From the NCBI RefSeq assembly GCF_007741475.1, contig NZ_CP036261.1, positions 744,001 to 808,000 of the forward strand: a DNA stretch of 64,000 nt, given 5' to 3'. The translations under genes were made by a program, and so were the position numbers. The notes below the pieces were generated by a model, which saw only the letters and a list, made by a program, of their open reading frames with translations, made no database searches and was not told the origin of the DNA. Positions 17,801 through 25,881 of this stretch are shown here, in pieces; the first letter of the stretch is position 1, and every line of letters begins with the position of its first letter. The stretch is from Rosistilla ulvae. Its GTDB lineage: Bacteria > Planctomycetota > Planctomycetia > Pirellulales > Pirellulaceae.

Positions 17801-19159
17801 CCCGAATCGCTCGGCCCGGCGGCTGGGCGGCCACAATCGAGTGGCGGTAATCAATCGCTGACCGAACCGGGAGGCTGGACGATCCAGACCAATGCGCCCG
17901 AGCCGTTTTCGCCTTACGGTTTGGGAGGGGGCCGGGACGGTCAGCCGCGTTGGAGTTATCCGAGTCCCTGGCCGGGGCTGCACGCCAGCCATGAAGCCGC
18001 CGTTCCCGATCGGCCTGGAATGGTCATCGGTCACACGCGGTTGTTGGGAGGTTGGATTCAAGGGAACGCGGGGCCGATGTTCTGCGTCAACGGGAACATG
18101 GGAAACATGTACCTGTTCACCGCCGACGGTTTGTTCGTTGGCACGTTGTTCCACGACATCCGCACGCGGCCGAACTGGGCCGCTCCGATCGCTCAGCGGA
18201 ACATGGACGTGACCGATGTTTCGCTGCACGACGAAAATTTCTGGCCCAGCATCACGCAGACCACCGATGGCAAGGTCTTTTTGGTCGATGGTGGACGCAC
18301 GAGTCTCGTCCGCGTCGACGGTTTGGAAACGTTGCAGCGGTTGCCCGAACAGAATTTGCAGGTGAGCAGCGACGATTTGCAGGAGGCTCGGCAATGGTTT
18401 GCGGAAGTCGAATCGCAGCGGCAGCAGCAACGCGGTCGCGGGACGGTGGAGGTGCCGTTGCGGCGGACGCCGCCGCAGGTTGATGGGAATCTTGACGATT
18501 GGCCGGCGGAGACCGATTGGGCGTTCATCGATCGCCGGGGTATCAAAGCCAACTTCAACAGCGACTCCCGGCCCTATGAAGTCAGCGCGGCGGTGACGTT
18601 GACCGATTCGCATCTGTTTGCCGCATGGCGCACGACCGAAAAGAATCTGCTGGTCAATTCGGGCGAAACGCCCAACGCACTCTTTAAGACTGGGGGATGT
18701 TTAGATCTGATGCTCGCCACCGATGCCAGTGCAGCAGCCGATCGCCGATCGCCGGTCCCTGGGGATCAACGCCTGCTGGTCACGCAAGTCGATGGGCAGA
18801 CACGAGCGTTGTTATACCGGGCGCGTGTCCCCGGCACGAAACAGCCGGTTGGGTTCAGCAGTCCCTGGCGGACGATCGAATTGGACGTTGTGGAAGATGT
18901 CAGCCGCGACGTCAAGTTGGCCGCCGACGGGCAGGGGAATTTTGAGATCAGCATTCCGTTGAAGCGATTGAACTGGCAGCCCACCGCCGGGCAAACGTAT
19001 CAAGCCGACCTGGGCGTGTTGCGAGGTGCTGGCGGTCAGACGACACAGCGTGTTTATTGGTCGAACAAAGCGACAGCGATCACCGCCGACGTTCCGAGCG
19101 AGGCGGAGCTTACCCCAAGCCTCTGGGGCCGCTGGAAAGTTGTGGCTTCGGAGGAGTGA
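14825..19159 (+). CDS. Large secreted protein: NHL-type propeller with FlgD-Ig-like and CBM9-like domains
   Basis: A 1444-aa exported protein. ATG 14825 begins a good signal peptide (MSKSARFLFPAVASFVLLS... ending ALA); the open frame upstream to 14696 is not supported. From N to C: beta-sandwich, discoidin-like sequence (about 40-360), a FlgD-Ig-like domain (about 375-460, VTLVIEDQNGQRVRNLVSE), a propeller with NHL/SMP-30-like repeats (about 600-870; DPRGLAFDDRGRLLVLSG, DPRHVAIATDGRMFISD, DPNGLAIDTQGRLWVAESS), a less clear middle, and a C-terminal CBM9-like carbohydrate-binding domain (about 1205-1441, VDGNLDDWP). It probably binds or processes polysaccharide outside the cell; no catalytic motif was identified. 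The 184-bp gap from the TPR gene leaves operon membership open. The REP array starts 33 bp after its stop. Confidence 0.8.
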   Translation: MSKSARFLFPAVASFVLLSQAGALAIGSPVGGDLLDRDAFAQWVDGQESAIAESEAKQGPGSLVWSARHRPDWQGVKFGQGRAAGPRHLRIGLTEPIRVGSVLVRGGGTLSVLKPGVASPGNLADDSQWIVAERLIDGHASQEPVDREGYAVWLLPAGTQTQAFRFSHTPAAGDPEMAGWIGGVWIERERFGNVAPQAVVQSIAREDVGTRLVDRSNNGMWKTWDNGEQGAAQPICITNQETVTLAWPKPVTLNGLCLLWTGFAALEVDAFGGSADSQPFDAAETDWQKVGGRSEMDPLYPMGLGPNWVPFDKTVTTRAIRLRIVEGAKANHSHLESKVKDGRRVWLGELMAIAPLADDAHLASLVLPQASEVPPPIPIRFHLPEAGLVTLVIEDQNGQRVRNLVSETPYPAGENVAWWDGSDDLTRDPEAARHGVYYIPTRFVEPGTYTVRGLWRKPLQLRYEFSIYSAGKPAWRTADNTGCWLTTHTPPSSMAVVPGSRTADGEPLVLIGAYVAEGGHGLQWLREDGTKLGGQHWVGGHWTGAPTLAVDNGDGAVADHLCYVGSIWEGELRLTAKTRKLQDAEVFKLVLGKDPKNRSNAPLPYPELEGFDGGEKQFVLGGLAAHNGSLVCSLVRQNELLIVDSAEGKIASRIALDDPRGLAFDDRGRLLVLSGKKLVRLETLASEPQTIIGDGLEDPRHVAIATDGRMFISDRGQSHQVKIFSPDGKLMGTIGRPGAPAAGLYDPLHINDPNGLAIDTQGRLWVAESSNHPRRVSLWSADGSLQRAFYGPTEYGGGGALDPRDPTRFYYKGMEFKLDWEAGTDSLTRVFHLPSPLLDAHYGPYSPDTPLYPALSSGRRYFTSCYTHTPTNGDNVAFLWLDEEPLTRLVAAVGDARSWSVLREPEFHDRWPAGSKPAEERPRDATPVAFAWTDANGEGRPQPEEVQFVAESCRGVCVMNDLSVVVARYGDRNVRIAAAIDAAGLPRYDINQPESLGPAAGRPQSSGGNQSLTEPGGWTIQTNAPEPFSPYGLGGGRDGQPRWSYPSPWPGLHASHEAAVPDRPGMVIGHTRLLGGWIQGNAGPMFCVNGNMGNMYLFTADGLFVGTLFHDIRTRPNWAAPIAQRNMDVTDVSLHDENFWPSITQTTDGKVFLVDGGRTSLVRVDGLETLQRLPEQNLQVSSDDLQEARQWFAEVESQRQQQRGRGTVEVPLRRTPPQVDGNLDDWPAETDWAFIDRRGIKANFNSDSRPYEVSAAVTLTDSHLFAAWRTTEKNLLVNSGETPNALFKTGGCLDLMLATDASAAADRRSPVPGDQRLLVTQVDGQTRALLYRARVPGTKQPVGFSSPWRTIELDVVEDVSRDVKLAADGQGNFEISIPLKRLNWQPTAGQTYQADLGVLRGAGGQTTQRVYWSNKATAITADVPSEAELTPSLWGRWKVVASEE

Positions 19160-19192
19160 CGCGACCGTTGCCAATCAAGTTGCCTTATCTGA

Positions 19193-22113
19193 GGGTGGCA
19201 CGGGCTGTGCCCGTGCTATCTGAGTCTGAAGGTGCTCTTGGATGGCGTTGGGCGGGTTGCAAGCTTGTGCAAAGTCGAGGGCTTCGATCCCGTGGCACTG
19301 GCATTAGCCAGTGGCACCCTGTGTGGCAACCGGTTGGGTTGGTGGGTGGCACGGGCTATGCCCGTGCTATCTGAGTCTATAGGTGCTCTTGGGTGACGTT
19401 GGTCGGATTGCAAGCTCGGGCATCGTTGAGATGCTTCGTTTCTGAGGCACTGGCAAAGCCAGTGGCACCCTGTGTGGTTACCGGTTGGGATTATGGGTGG
19501 CACGGGCTATGCCCGTGTTCGCCGAGTCTGGAGTTGCTCTTTGGGTGACGTTGGTCCGTTTGCAACCTTGGGCAACGTCGAGGGCTTCGTTTCCGAGGCA
19601 TTGGCAAAGCCAGTGGCACCCTGTGTGGTAACCAGTTGGGTTGGTGGGTGGCACGGGCTATGCCCGTGCTATCTGAGTCTATAGGTGCTCTTGGGTGACG
19701 TTGGTCGGATTGCAAGCTCGGGCATCGTTGAGATGCTTCGTTTCTGAGACACTGGCAAAGCCAGTGGCACCCTGTGTGGTAACCAGTTGGGTTGGTGGGT
19801 GGCACGGGCTATGCCCGTGCTATCTGAGTCTATAGGTGCTCTTTGGGTGACGTTGGTTGGATTTCAAGCTTGGGCAACGTCGAGAGCTTCGATCCCGAGG
19901 CACTGGCAAAGCCAGTGGCACCCTGTGTGGCAACCGGTTGGGTTGGTGGGTGGCACGGGCTATGCCCGTGCTATCTGAGTCTATAGGTGCTCTTGGGTGA
20001 CGTTGGTCGGATTGCAAGCTCGGGCATCGTTGAGATGCTTAGTTTCTGAGGCACTCGCAAAGCCAGTGGCACCCTGTCGTGGAACGTTTCTGCAACGTGG
20101 TGTCGCACGGGCTATGCCCGTGCAGTCAATTCCAGGATTTGTTTTGGTCGACGTTCAATTTTGGTGAAACCCTAGAGGATTCGTTCAGGAAGCACCGGTA
20201 ACTCGTGAGTCGGTTGGCTCTACGTCCGTTTGCACTAGAGGGGGCCGTGCATACCTTTTGTTGTGGGTGATGTTGGTATGGGCCGTCTTCTATAATCGAT
20301 ATGGTTGAATCGAGGGTTTCGGTTTCGTCGTCTTGCGTGGAAGGAGTGTTTCACTTCCGAATTCTCAGGTCCGTTCATTCGTCCACTCTCGGTTCTGGTG
20401 GAGATGTTCGTATGATGGAAATAGTCGGTCAACCACATCGGAAAAAGATCAAGCATTACCATCAGCCCGGCCACCTTCACGAGTTGACGTTTTCGTGCTT
20501 TCACCAGATGCCGCTGTTGACCAACGATGCTTGGCGGATGCACTTGTCGCGGTCGGTGGAAACCGCTTGTGAACAGCATCGGTTCCAACTTGTTGCTTTT
20601 GTTTTCATGCCGGAGCATGTGCATTTGCTTGTATTGCCCCTTTGTCCCGAACCCGATATCGGTTTGCTTCTGGCTGCGATGAAGCAGCCGTTTTCTCGGC
20701 AAATCAAACAGATCTTGATCGACCGGAATAGTTCGTTGCTCGAACGATTGACGGTCCAAGAACGTCCAGGGAAAAAGTGCTTTCGGTTTTGGCAGGCAGG
20801 TCCTGGATTTGATCGAAACATCTATTCCGCGAAAGCGATCGCTGCATCGATTGACTACATTCATACAAACCCCGTAACACGTGGTCTGTGTAAACGTGCG
20901 ATCGATTGGAAATGGTCCAGTGCTCGCTACTACCACGCAGAGCCAATGTTCCAGCAGTGTTCTAACCTGCCTACGATAGCTCGTCTGCCGCCACAAGCAT
21001 TCGACGATTTTTCTCGAGTGGATTGAGTCGGCTCGGCCGATGCTTGTGCAAAGTCGAGGGCTTCGTTCCTGAAGCACTGGCATAGCCAGTGGCACCCTGT
21101 CATGCAACGATCCTGTGAGGTGGTGTGGCACGGGCTACGCCCGTGCATTCCTGCTTCGAAGCTTGGACAGGTCGTTGTCGGATGCTTGTGAAGCATTTGG
21201 GCTTCGTTCCTGAGGCACTGGCATAGCCAGTGGCACCCTGTGTGTTAGCTGGTTGGGATTGTGAGTGGCACGGGCTATGCCCGTGTTGGCTGAGTCCGAA
21301 GGTGCTCTTCGGATTGCAAGTTTATGCAACGTTTAGGGCTTCGTTCCTGAAGCACTGGCATAGCCAGTGGCACCCTGCCGTGGAAAGTTCCTGCAACGTG
21401 GGGTGGCACGGGCTATGCCCGTGCAATCCTGCTTCGAAGTTTGGACAGGTCGTTGTCGGTTGCTTGTGAAGCATCAGGGCTTCGTTCCTGAGGCACTGGC
21501 ATAGCCAGTGGTACCCTGGGCAACCGGTTGGGATTGTGGGTGGCATGGGCTATGCCCGTGTTATCTGAGGCTGAAGGTGCTTTTGGGTGACGTTGGTCGG
21601 ATTGCAAGTTTGTGTATCGTTGAGGGCTTCGTTCCTGAAGCACTGGCATAGCCAGTGGCACCCTGTGTGGTGACCAGTTGGGATTGTGGGGTGGCACGGG
21701 CTGTGCCCGTGCTATTTGAGTCTGAAGGTGCTCTTGGATGATGTTGGTCGGGTTGCAAGCTTGTGCAACGTCGAGGGCTTCGTTCCTGAGGCACTGGCAT
21801 AGCCAGTGGCACCCTGTGTGGTGACCAGTTGGGTTTGTGGGTGGCACGGGCTGTGCCCGTGTTACCTGAGTCTGAAGGTGCTCTTGGGTGACGTTGGTCG
21901 GATTGCAAGCTTGGGCAACGTTCAGGGCTTCGTTCCTGAGGCACTGGCATAGCCAGTGGCACCCTGTGTGGTGACCTGTTGGGATTCTGGGTGGCATGGG
22001 CTATGCCCGTGTTTGCTGAGTCCGAAGGTGCTCTTGGGGGGCGTTGATCAGATTGCAAGCCTGTGCAACGTTCAGGACTTCGATCCGCTGCACTGGCATA
22101 GCCAGTGGCACCC
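19193..22113. repeat. Array of 14 REP-pair (BIME-like) units filling a tail-to-tail gap
   Basis: Each unit has a head hairpin (arms GCACGGGC/GCCCGTGC around TAT or TGT) and a tail hairpin (arms GCACTGGC/GCCAGTGC around ATA or AAA, followed by ACCC). Heads begin at 19198, 19348, 19500, 19651, 19802, 19953, 20105, 21128, 21268, 21406, 21543, 21694, 21844 and 21994; 14 tails run from 19295 to 22090. The head (19343-19366) and the complement of the tail (21215-21238) match at 21 of 24 bases, so each unit is an inverted pair of one REP type. The period is 150-152 bp for most units and 137-140 bp for three after the transposase gene. The array begins 33 bp after one stop codon and ends 8 bp before the next. 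Confidence 0.95.
20412..21026 (+). CDS. REP-associated tyrosine transposase (RAYT, TnpA_REP / IS200-like Y1 family)
   Basis: A 204-aa Y1 HUH transposase-like protein. The HUH motif is His69-Val-His71 in FMPEHVHLLVLPL, and the likely catalytic Tyr149 is in SIDYIHTNPV, followed by the RAYT-typical DWKWSSARYY. The N-terminal KKIKHYHQPGHLHELTFSC matches the usual RAYT opening. ATG 20412 is chosen; the longer frame from 20301 adds 37 residues without family character. The gene lies inside one unit of the REP array, between head 20105 and tail 21074. Known RAYTs cut single-stranded REP hairpins and are single-copy, host-domesticated relatives of IS200/IS605 transposases. All motifs look intact, so it is probably functional. 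Confidence 0.93.
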   Translation: MMEIVGQPHRKKIKHYHQPGHLHELTFSCFHQMPLLTNDAWRMHLSRSVETACEQHRFQLVAFVFMPEHVHLLVLPLCPEPDIGLLLAAMKQPFSRQIKQILIDRNSSLLERLTVQERPGKKCFRFWQAGPGFDRNIYSAKAIAASIDYIHTNPVTRGLCKRAIDWKWSSARYYHAEPMFQQCSNLPTIARLPPQAFDDFSRVD

Positions 22114-22121
22114 TGGAGAAC

Positions 22122-22991
22122 TCACGAACCGAGGTGCGATAGGACTTGGGGGTGCAGGTGGCCGTTGGTGCCGAAGGCGTCGCCGCCGCGGATCGTTGGA
22201 TTGCCTTTCCAGTCGCTGAATTGGCCGCCGGCTTCGGTCAGGACCGGTTGGACGGCGGCGACGTCGTAAGGGTTGACGATCGGATCGACCATGATGTCGG
22301 CGCGGCCGGTGGCGACTAACAGGTAGCCGTACGCATCGCCCCAGCTGCGAGTGATCGATGCTGCCGATTGCAGGCTGTCATAGGCTGCTCCTGCGCCGCG
22401 GTTGGCAAAGCTGTCGACTTGGCTGGTCAAGAAGACGGCGTCTTCGATGCGGTCGCACGGCGAAACGTGGGCCGCGGTCCAAGGGGCGTCGCTGTTGCGG
22501 CAATGCCACGCGCCACTGCCGATCGCGGCGACGATCGATTCGCCCAAGGCGGGGATCACGATCGCCCCGGCGATCACTTGGTCATCTTTCTCCACGGCGA
22601 CAAGCGTCGAATAGAGTGGAACGCCACAGATGAACGACTTCGTGCCGTCGATCGGATCGACGATCCAACGGTAGCCCGAACTGCCCTGCGTGTCGGCAAA
22701 CTCTTCGCCCAGGATGGCATCGTCGCCATACGATTCGGCGACCCGTTGGCGGATCAGACGCTCTGCGCTGCGATCGGCTTCGGTCACCGGCGAGGCGTCT
22801 CCTTTGCGATCGACGGCGAGCGTGGCGTCGCCAAAGAAGTTGAGCGTCAGTTGGCCGGCGGCATGGGCCAAATCGATCATCGCTGCAACACGACCTTCAT
22901 CGCGAGCGGACCATTCACTGGGAGGAGTTGTTGTCACGGGGTGCCTCGTTGGAATCTTCTTGAGAGTTTGGTTTGTCGTCGTCGAATTCAT
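22122..22991 (-). CDS. Inositol monophosphatase family protein, probable histidinol-phosphate phosphatase (HisN type)
   Basis: A 289-aa Mg2+-dependent phosphatase of the IMPase superfamily. Metal-binding motifs are present: GEEF (about residue 95), WIVDPIDGTKSF (about 108-119) and WGDAYGYLLVATGRADIMVDP near the C-terminus. The spacing and GTKSF resemble HisN-type histidinol phosphatases (step 8 of histidine synthesis) more than inositol-specific enzymes, but substrate cannot be settled from sequence. ATG 22991 overlaps the upstream lspA by 77 bp; GTG 22937 would cut this to 23 bp and remove a low-complexity Thr-rich leader. The overlap implies co-transcription with lspA. The REP array ends 8 bp beyond its stop. 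Confidence 0.85.
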   Translation of the reverse strand: MNSTTTNQTLKKIPTRHPVTTTPPSEWSARDEGRVAAMIDLAHAAGQLTLNFFGDATLAVDRKGDASPVTEADRSAERLIRQRVAESYGDDAILGEEFADTQGSSGYRWIVDPIDGTKSFICGVPLYSTLVAVEKDDQVIAGAIVIPALGESIVAAIGSGAWHCRNSDAPWTAAHVSPCDRIEDAVFLTSQVDSFANRGAGAAYDSLQSAASITRSWGDAYGYLLVATGRADIMVDPIVNPYDVAAVQPVLTEAGGQFSDWKGNPTIRGGDAFGTNGHLHPQVLSHLGS

Positions 22992-23616
22992 CGACGGGGA
23001 AAAACGATCGGTAGATCAGCATCGCCGCGCCGCAGACTAGCAGGCTGTCGGCGATGTTGAAGTTGGGCCATTTGAGCGTGTCGCTGGCTTGGAAAAGGAT
23101 CCAATCGCGGACTCCCGATTGCCAACGCGGATCCATTCCCGGTTCCCACCACAATCCGAGCCGATCGTAGAGGTTGCCGATGATGCCTCCCATCACACAG
23201 CCCAGGGCGATGGTCAGCAGCCACTGGTGGGCGGCTCGTTTGACGAACAGAAAGATGAAGATCGCGATCGCCGCGACGACCGAGATCGCTGCAAACAGCT
23301 GTCCCTTGCCGGCACCGATGCCAAAGACGGCGCCGATATTCACGGCGGTCTCGATGCCAACATAGCCTTCGACAACCCAATGCGGCGGCTGCATGCCGGG
23401 CAGCCCACGCCATGCGAACATCGCTTGCTTGGTCCACAGATCGGCGACTCCGCCGAGGATTGCCAGTGCGAAGAAGGTGATGTAGCGGTTGGTGGGGATG
23501 GCTGGCAGGGGATTGGAGTGCGGCAAGGGGCTTCCGTCACGCGATTGGGGTGGGTGATTGGAGCGGTCGGCGGGAGCGTTTGCTAGCACCTGCGGATCGC
23601 CGTTTGGACTGAGCAT
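22915..23616 (-). CDS. lspA: Lipoprotein signal peptidase (signal peptidase II)
   Basis: A 233-aa inner-membrane aspartyl protease that removes signal peptides from prolipoproteins. Conserved motifs include the NIGAVFGIGAG loop, GNLYDRL, and the two catalytic aspartates in VRDW (near residue 175) and NFNIADS (near residue 189). Four membrane segments are visible. ATG 23616 is preferred over GTG 23631 because GGAGA lies about 9 bp upstream. The protein is longer than E. coli LspA, with a ~40-residue Pro/Asn-rich N-terminal extension and an acidic polar tail (DEFDDDKPNSQED). Its substrates would include the lipoproteins encoded at 8993, 11287, 50150, 57593 and 62030. The next gene downstream overlaps its 3' end. 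Confidence 0.95.
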   Translation of the reverse strand: MLSPNGDPQVLANAPADRSNHPPQSRDGSPLPHSNPLPAIPTNRYITFFALAILGGVADLWTKQAMFAWRGLPGMQPPHWVVEGYVGIETAVNIGAVFGIGAGKGQLFAAISVVAAIAIFIFLFVKRAAHQWLLTIALGCVMGGIIGNLYDRLGLWWEPGMDPRWQSGVRDWILFQASDTLKWPNFNIADSLLVCGAAMLIYRSFFPVDEFDDDKPNSQEDSNEAPRDNNSSQ

Positions 23617-23846
23617 TGTCGCTTTCTCCACCAGAATACTCGTTTTTTGTCTTGCGGTTCCTGTTGCTTCGTCGAATTTGAAACAGCATACCGGAAATCG
23701 AATTTTCTGGTCTCAATTAGCAGGTCTGGCGATGCCAATCTAGCGACAAACGAGAAAAACCGATCTATTCTATAGTCTGGGGCCGATGACTTGGCAAAGT
23801 CCCCCGAATTACACAATCCGCCGACACACAATCGAATCACGCTATC

Positions 23847-25271
23847 ATGCTCCAGACGAAACCATCGCATCGCAAGACCGAAGGAATCGCGTTTCAGAAG
23901 TGCATCTCGCCCTCCTGTGGCGCCACCTACGAGGCGGAGTCGGTGCGCACCAGTTGCGATCGATGCGGCGATCTGGTCGACGTGATCTACGATTGGGATC
24001 GCGGTACGGTTCCGACAAAGTTGAAGGACTTCGAGCAATTCTGGACACAGCGGCACGATCCGCTGCGGTTCAGCGGCGTGTGGCGGTTTAAAGAATTGCT
24101 GCCATTTGCTCCCGACGACAAGATCGTCACCGTCGGCGAAGGGCAGACGTTGCTGCAGCAGGCCGAATCGGTCGGGCAATACGTCGGCATGAACGCTGGC
24201 CAGTTGCATCTGCAGTACGAGGGGATGAACCCGTCGGGCAGTTTCAAAGACAACGGCATGTGCGCCGCCTTCACTCACGCTCACATGATGGGTGCCAAGC
24301 GAGCGGCTTGTGCCAGCACCGGCAACACCAGCGCGTCGTTGGCGATGTATTGTGCGGTCAGCCAATTGATGAAGGCGGTTATCTTCGTCGGATCGGGCAA
24401 GATCGCCTACGGCAAGCTCAGTCAGGCCTTAGAGTATGGTGCGTTAACGGTGCAGATCGCTGGCGACTTCGACGATGCGATGATCCGCGTCAAACAGGTC
24501 AGCGATGAACTGGGGATCTATCTGGTCAACAGCGTGAATCCCTTCCGGCTGGAAGGCCAGAAGACGATCATGTTCCGCGTTCTCGAAGCGTTGCAGTGGG
24601 AAGTGCCCGATTGGATCGTTGTTCCCGGCGGCAACTTGGGGAATAGCAGCGCGTTTGGCAAAGCGTTTACCGAGCTGAAGGAACTGGGGCTGATCGATCG
24701 GATTCCACGCTTGGCGGTAATCAACGCATCGGGAGCCGACACGCTGTACGAACTGTACGAACGCCGCGGCGTCCGTTGGAACGGCGGCAATGTCGACATG
24801 GATCCGATCCGTGCGTTCTACGACGAGATGGACCGCGATGGGGCCAAGGCGGACACGATCGCCAGCGCGATTGAGATCAATCGCCCGGTGAATCTGAAGA
24901 AGTGTCTGCGTGCGTTGGAAGCTTGCGATGGCGTCGTCCGGCAGGTCTCCGACCAAGAGATCCTCGACGCCAAGGCGAAGGTGGGCGCTGGCGGAATCGG
25001 TTGCGAACCGGCCAGTGCAGCAAGCGTTGCCGGAGCGAAGATGCTTCGCCGCGAAGGGGTGATCGCCCCGAGCGACCGCGTCGTCTGCATCCTGACCGGG
25101 CATCAGTTGAAAGATCCCACGGCGACCGTCGCCTATCACACGACTGACCAGGCGGTCTTTAACGACGTCTTGGGAAGCCGTGGCGTGCAGCGGGCCAGTT
25201 TCGCCAACCGAGCTGTCGCGTTGCCCAACGATCTCGAAGAGATCATCAAAGCGATCCGGCTGTATTCTTAA
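23847..25271 (+). CDS. thrC: Threonine synthase
   Basis: A 474-aa PLP-dependent fold-type II enzyme converting O-phosphohomoserine to threonine. An N-terminal zinc-ribbon-like motif has Cys19, Cys24, Cys37 and Cys40, as in one class of bacterial and archaeal threonine synthases. Lys134 in [11 protein letters not shown] is the PLP Schiff-base lysine, with [11 protein letters not shown] as the phosphate-binding loop and [12 protein letters not shown] later. The length is typical. It is divergent from lspA with 230 bp between, in which no riboswitch or leader peptide was recognised. A GC-rich hairpin (25312-25333) follows the stop. Confidence 0.95.
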   Translation: MLQTKPSHRKTEGIAFQKCISPSCGATYEAESVRTSCDRCGDLVDVIYDWDRGTVPTKLKDFEQFWTQRHDPLRFSGVWRFKELLPFAPDDKIVTVGEGQTLLQQAESVGQYVGMNAGQLHLQYEGMNPSGSFKDNGMCAAFTHAHMMGAKRAACASTGNTSASLAMYCAVSQLMKAVIFVGSGKIAYGKLSQALEYGALTVQIAGDFDDAMIRVKQVSDELGIYLVNSVNPFRLEGQKTIMFRVLEALQWEVPDWIVVPGGNLGNSSAFGKAFTELKELGLIDRIPRLAVINASGADTLYELYERRGVRWNGGNVDMDPIRAFYDEMDRDGAKADTIASAIEINRPVNLKKCLRALEACDGVVRQVSDQEILDAKAKVGAGGIGCEPASAASVAGAKMLRREGVIAPSDRVVCILTGHQLKDPTATVAYHTTDQAVFNDVLGSRGVQRASFANRAVALPNDLEEIIKAIRLYS

Positions 25272-25311
25272 GCCGGCGTCGGTACGCGAGCCGTCCGCCC
25301 TGCCCTACCCT

Positions 25312-25333
25312 GCTCCATCCAGTCGGATGGAGC
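25312..25333 (+). terminator. Possible terminator hairpin after thrC
   Basis: Perfect 9-bp arms GCTCCATCC/GGATGGAGC with an AGTC loop, 41 bp beyond the thrC stop. There is no U-run, so intrinsic termination is doubtful; it may instead stabilise the 3' end. Confidence 0.4.
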
Positions 25334-25425
25334 CTTCCATCGCTTGACATTTCATCGACTGGGCGGTTTTGCTGCGCAGTCGCGTTACCGGACGCTGTAG
25401 AATCGTGGTTGTGATTGCACAACTA

Positions 25426-25851
25426 ATGCGTCGATTCGACGACTGGCGGTTTGGCAAAATCGATCTCAGTCGTCCCCTGGGAGAGCGTGGCGAGCAGGCT
25501 GCGGAGCGTTATCTTCGCAAGCTGGGCTATCGAATCGTCTCGCAGAACGATCGCCAGGGAATCGGAGAGATCGATCTGGTGGCGGTCGACAAACGGACGG
25601 TGGTGTTTGTCGAGGTGAAGACGCGGACCAGCGATCATCGCGGGCATCCCGCCGACCGGATCGATGCCGACAAAGAGCGGCGTTTGACGCGTGCGGCTCT
25701 TTCGTTTCTGAAACGCCATCGATTGTTAGAGCACCGGGCGCGGATCGATGTGATCGCCGTTTGGTGGCCGCCGGGGCTGGATCAGCCCGAGCGGATCGAA
25801 CACTATCAGAACGCTGTTGAGCCGACCGGTCAGTACCAATGGTTCAGCTGA
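25426..25851 (+). CDS. YraN/UPF0102 family endonuclease-like protein
   Basis: A 141-aa protein with the UPF0102 core: GERGEQAAERYLRKLGYRI, then GEIDLVAVDKRTVVFVEVKTR, the E...D...EVK pattern of the restriction-endonuclease-like (PD-(D/E)XK) fold, and a C-terminal RIDVIAVWW. Family members are linked to DNA processing or Holliday-junction metabolism but lack a firm role. ATG 25426 gives MRRFDDWRFG; the frame is open from 25369 and GTG 25411 is possible. The stop is 30 bp from the tail of the convergent giant-protein gene. Confidence 0.88.
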   Translation: MRRFDDWRFGKIDLSRPLGERGEQAAERYLRKLGYRIVSQNDRQGIGEIDLVAVDKRTVVFVEVKTRTSDHRGHPADRIDADKERRLTRAALSFLKRHRLLEHRARIDVIAVWWPPGLDQPERIEHYQNAVEPTGQYQWFS

Positions 25852-25881
25852 CTTGGTCGATATCAAACTACCTTCGCAGGA

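Noticed and set aside
19216-21997. Minus-strand frames with repeated peptide such as TGCHWLCQCLRNEA
   Set aside because: They arise from translating the REP-pair array; the repetition is of DNA units, not of protein domains.
19193-22113. Possible CRISPR array
   Set aside because: Units are ~150 bp with similar rather than unique interiors, hairpins at both ends, and a RAYT rather than cas genes.
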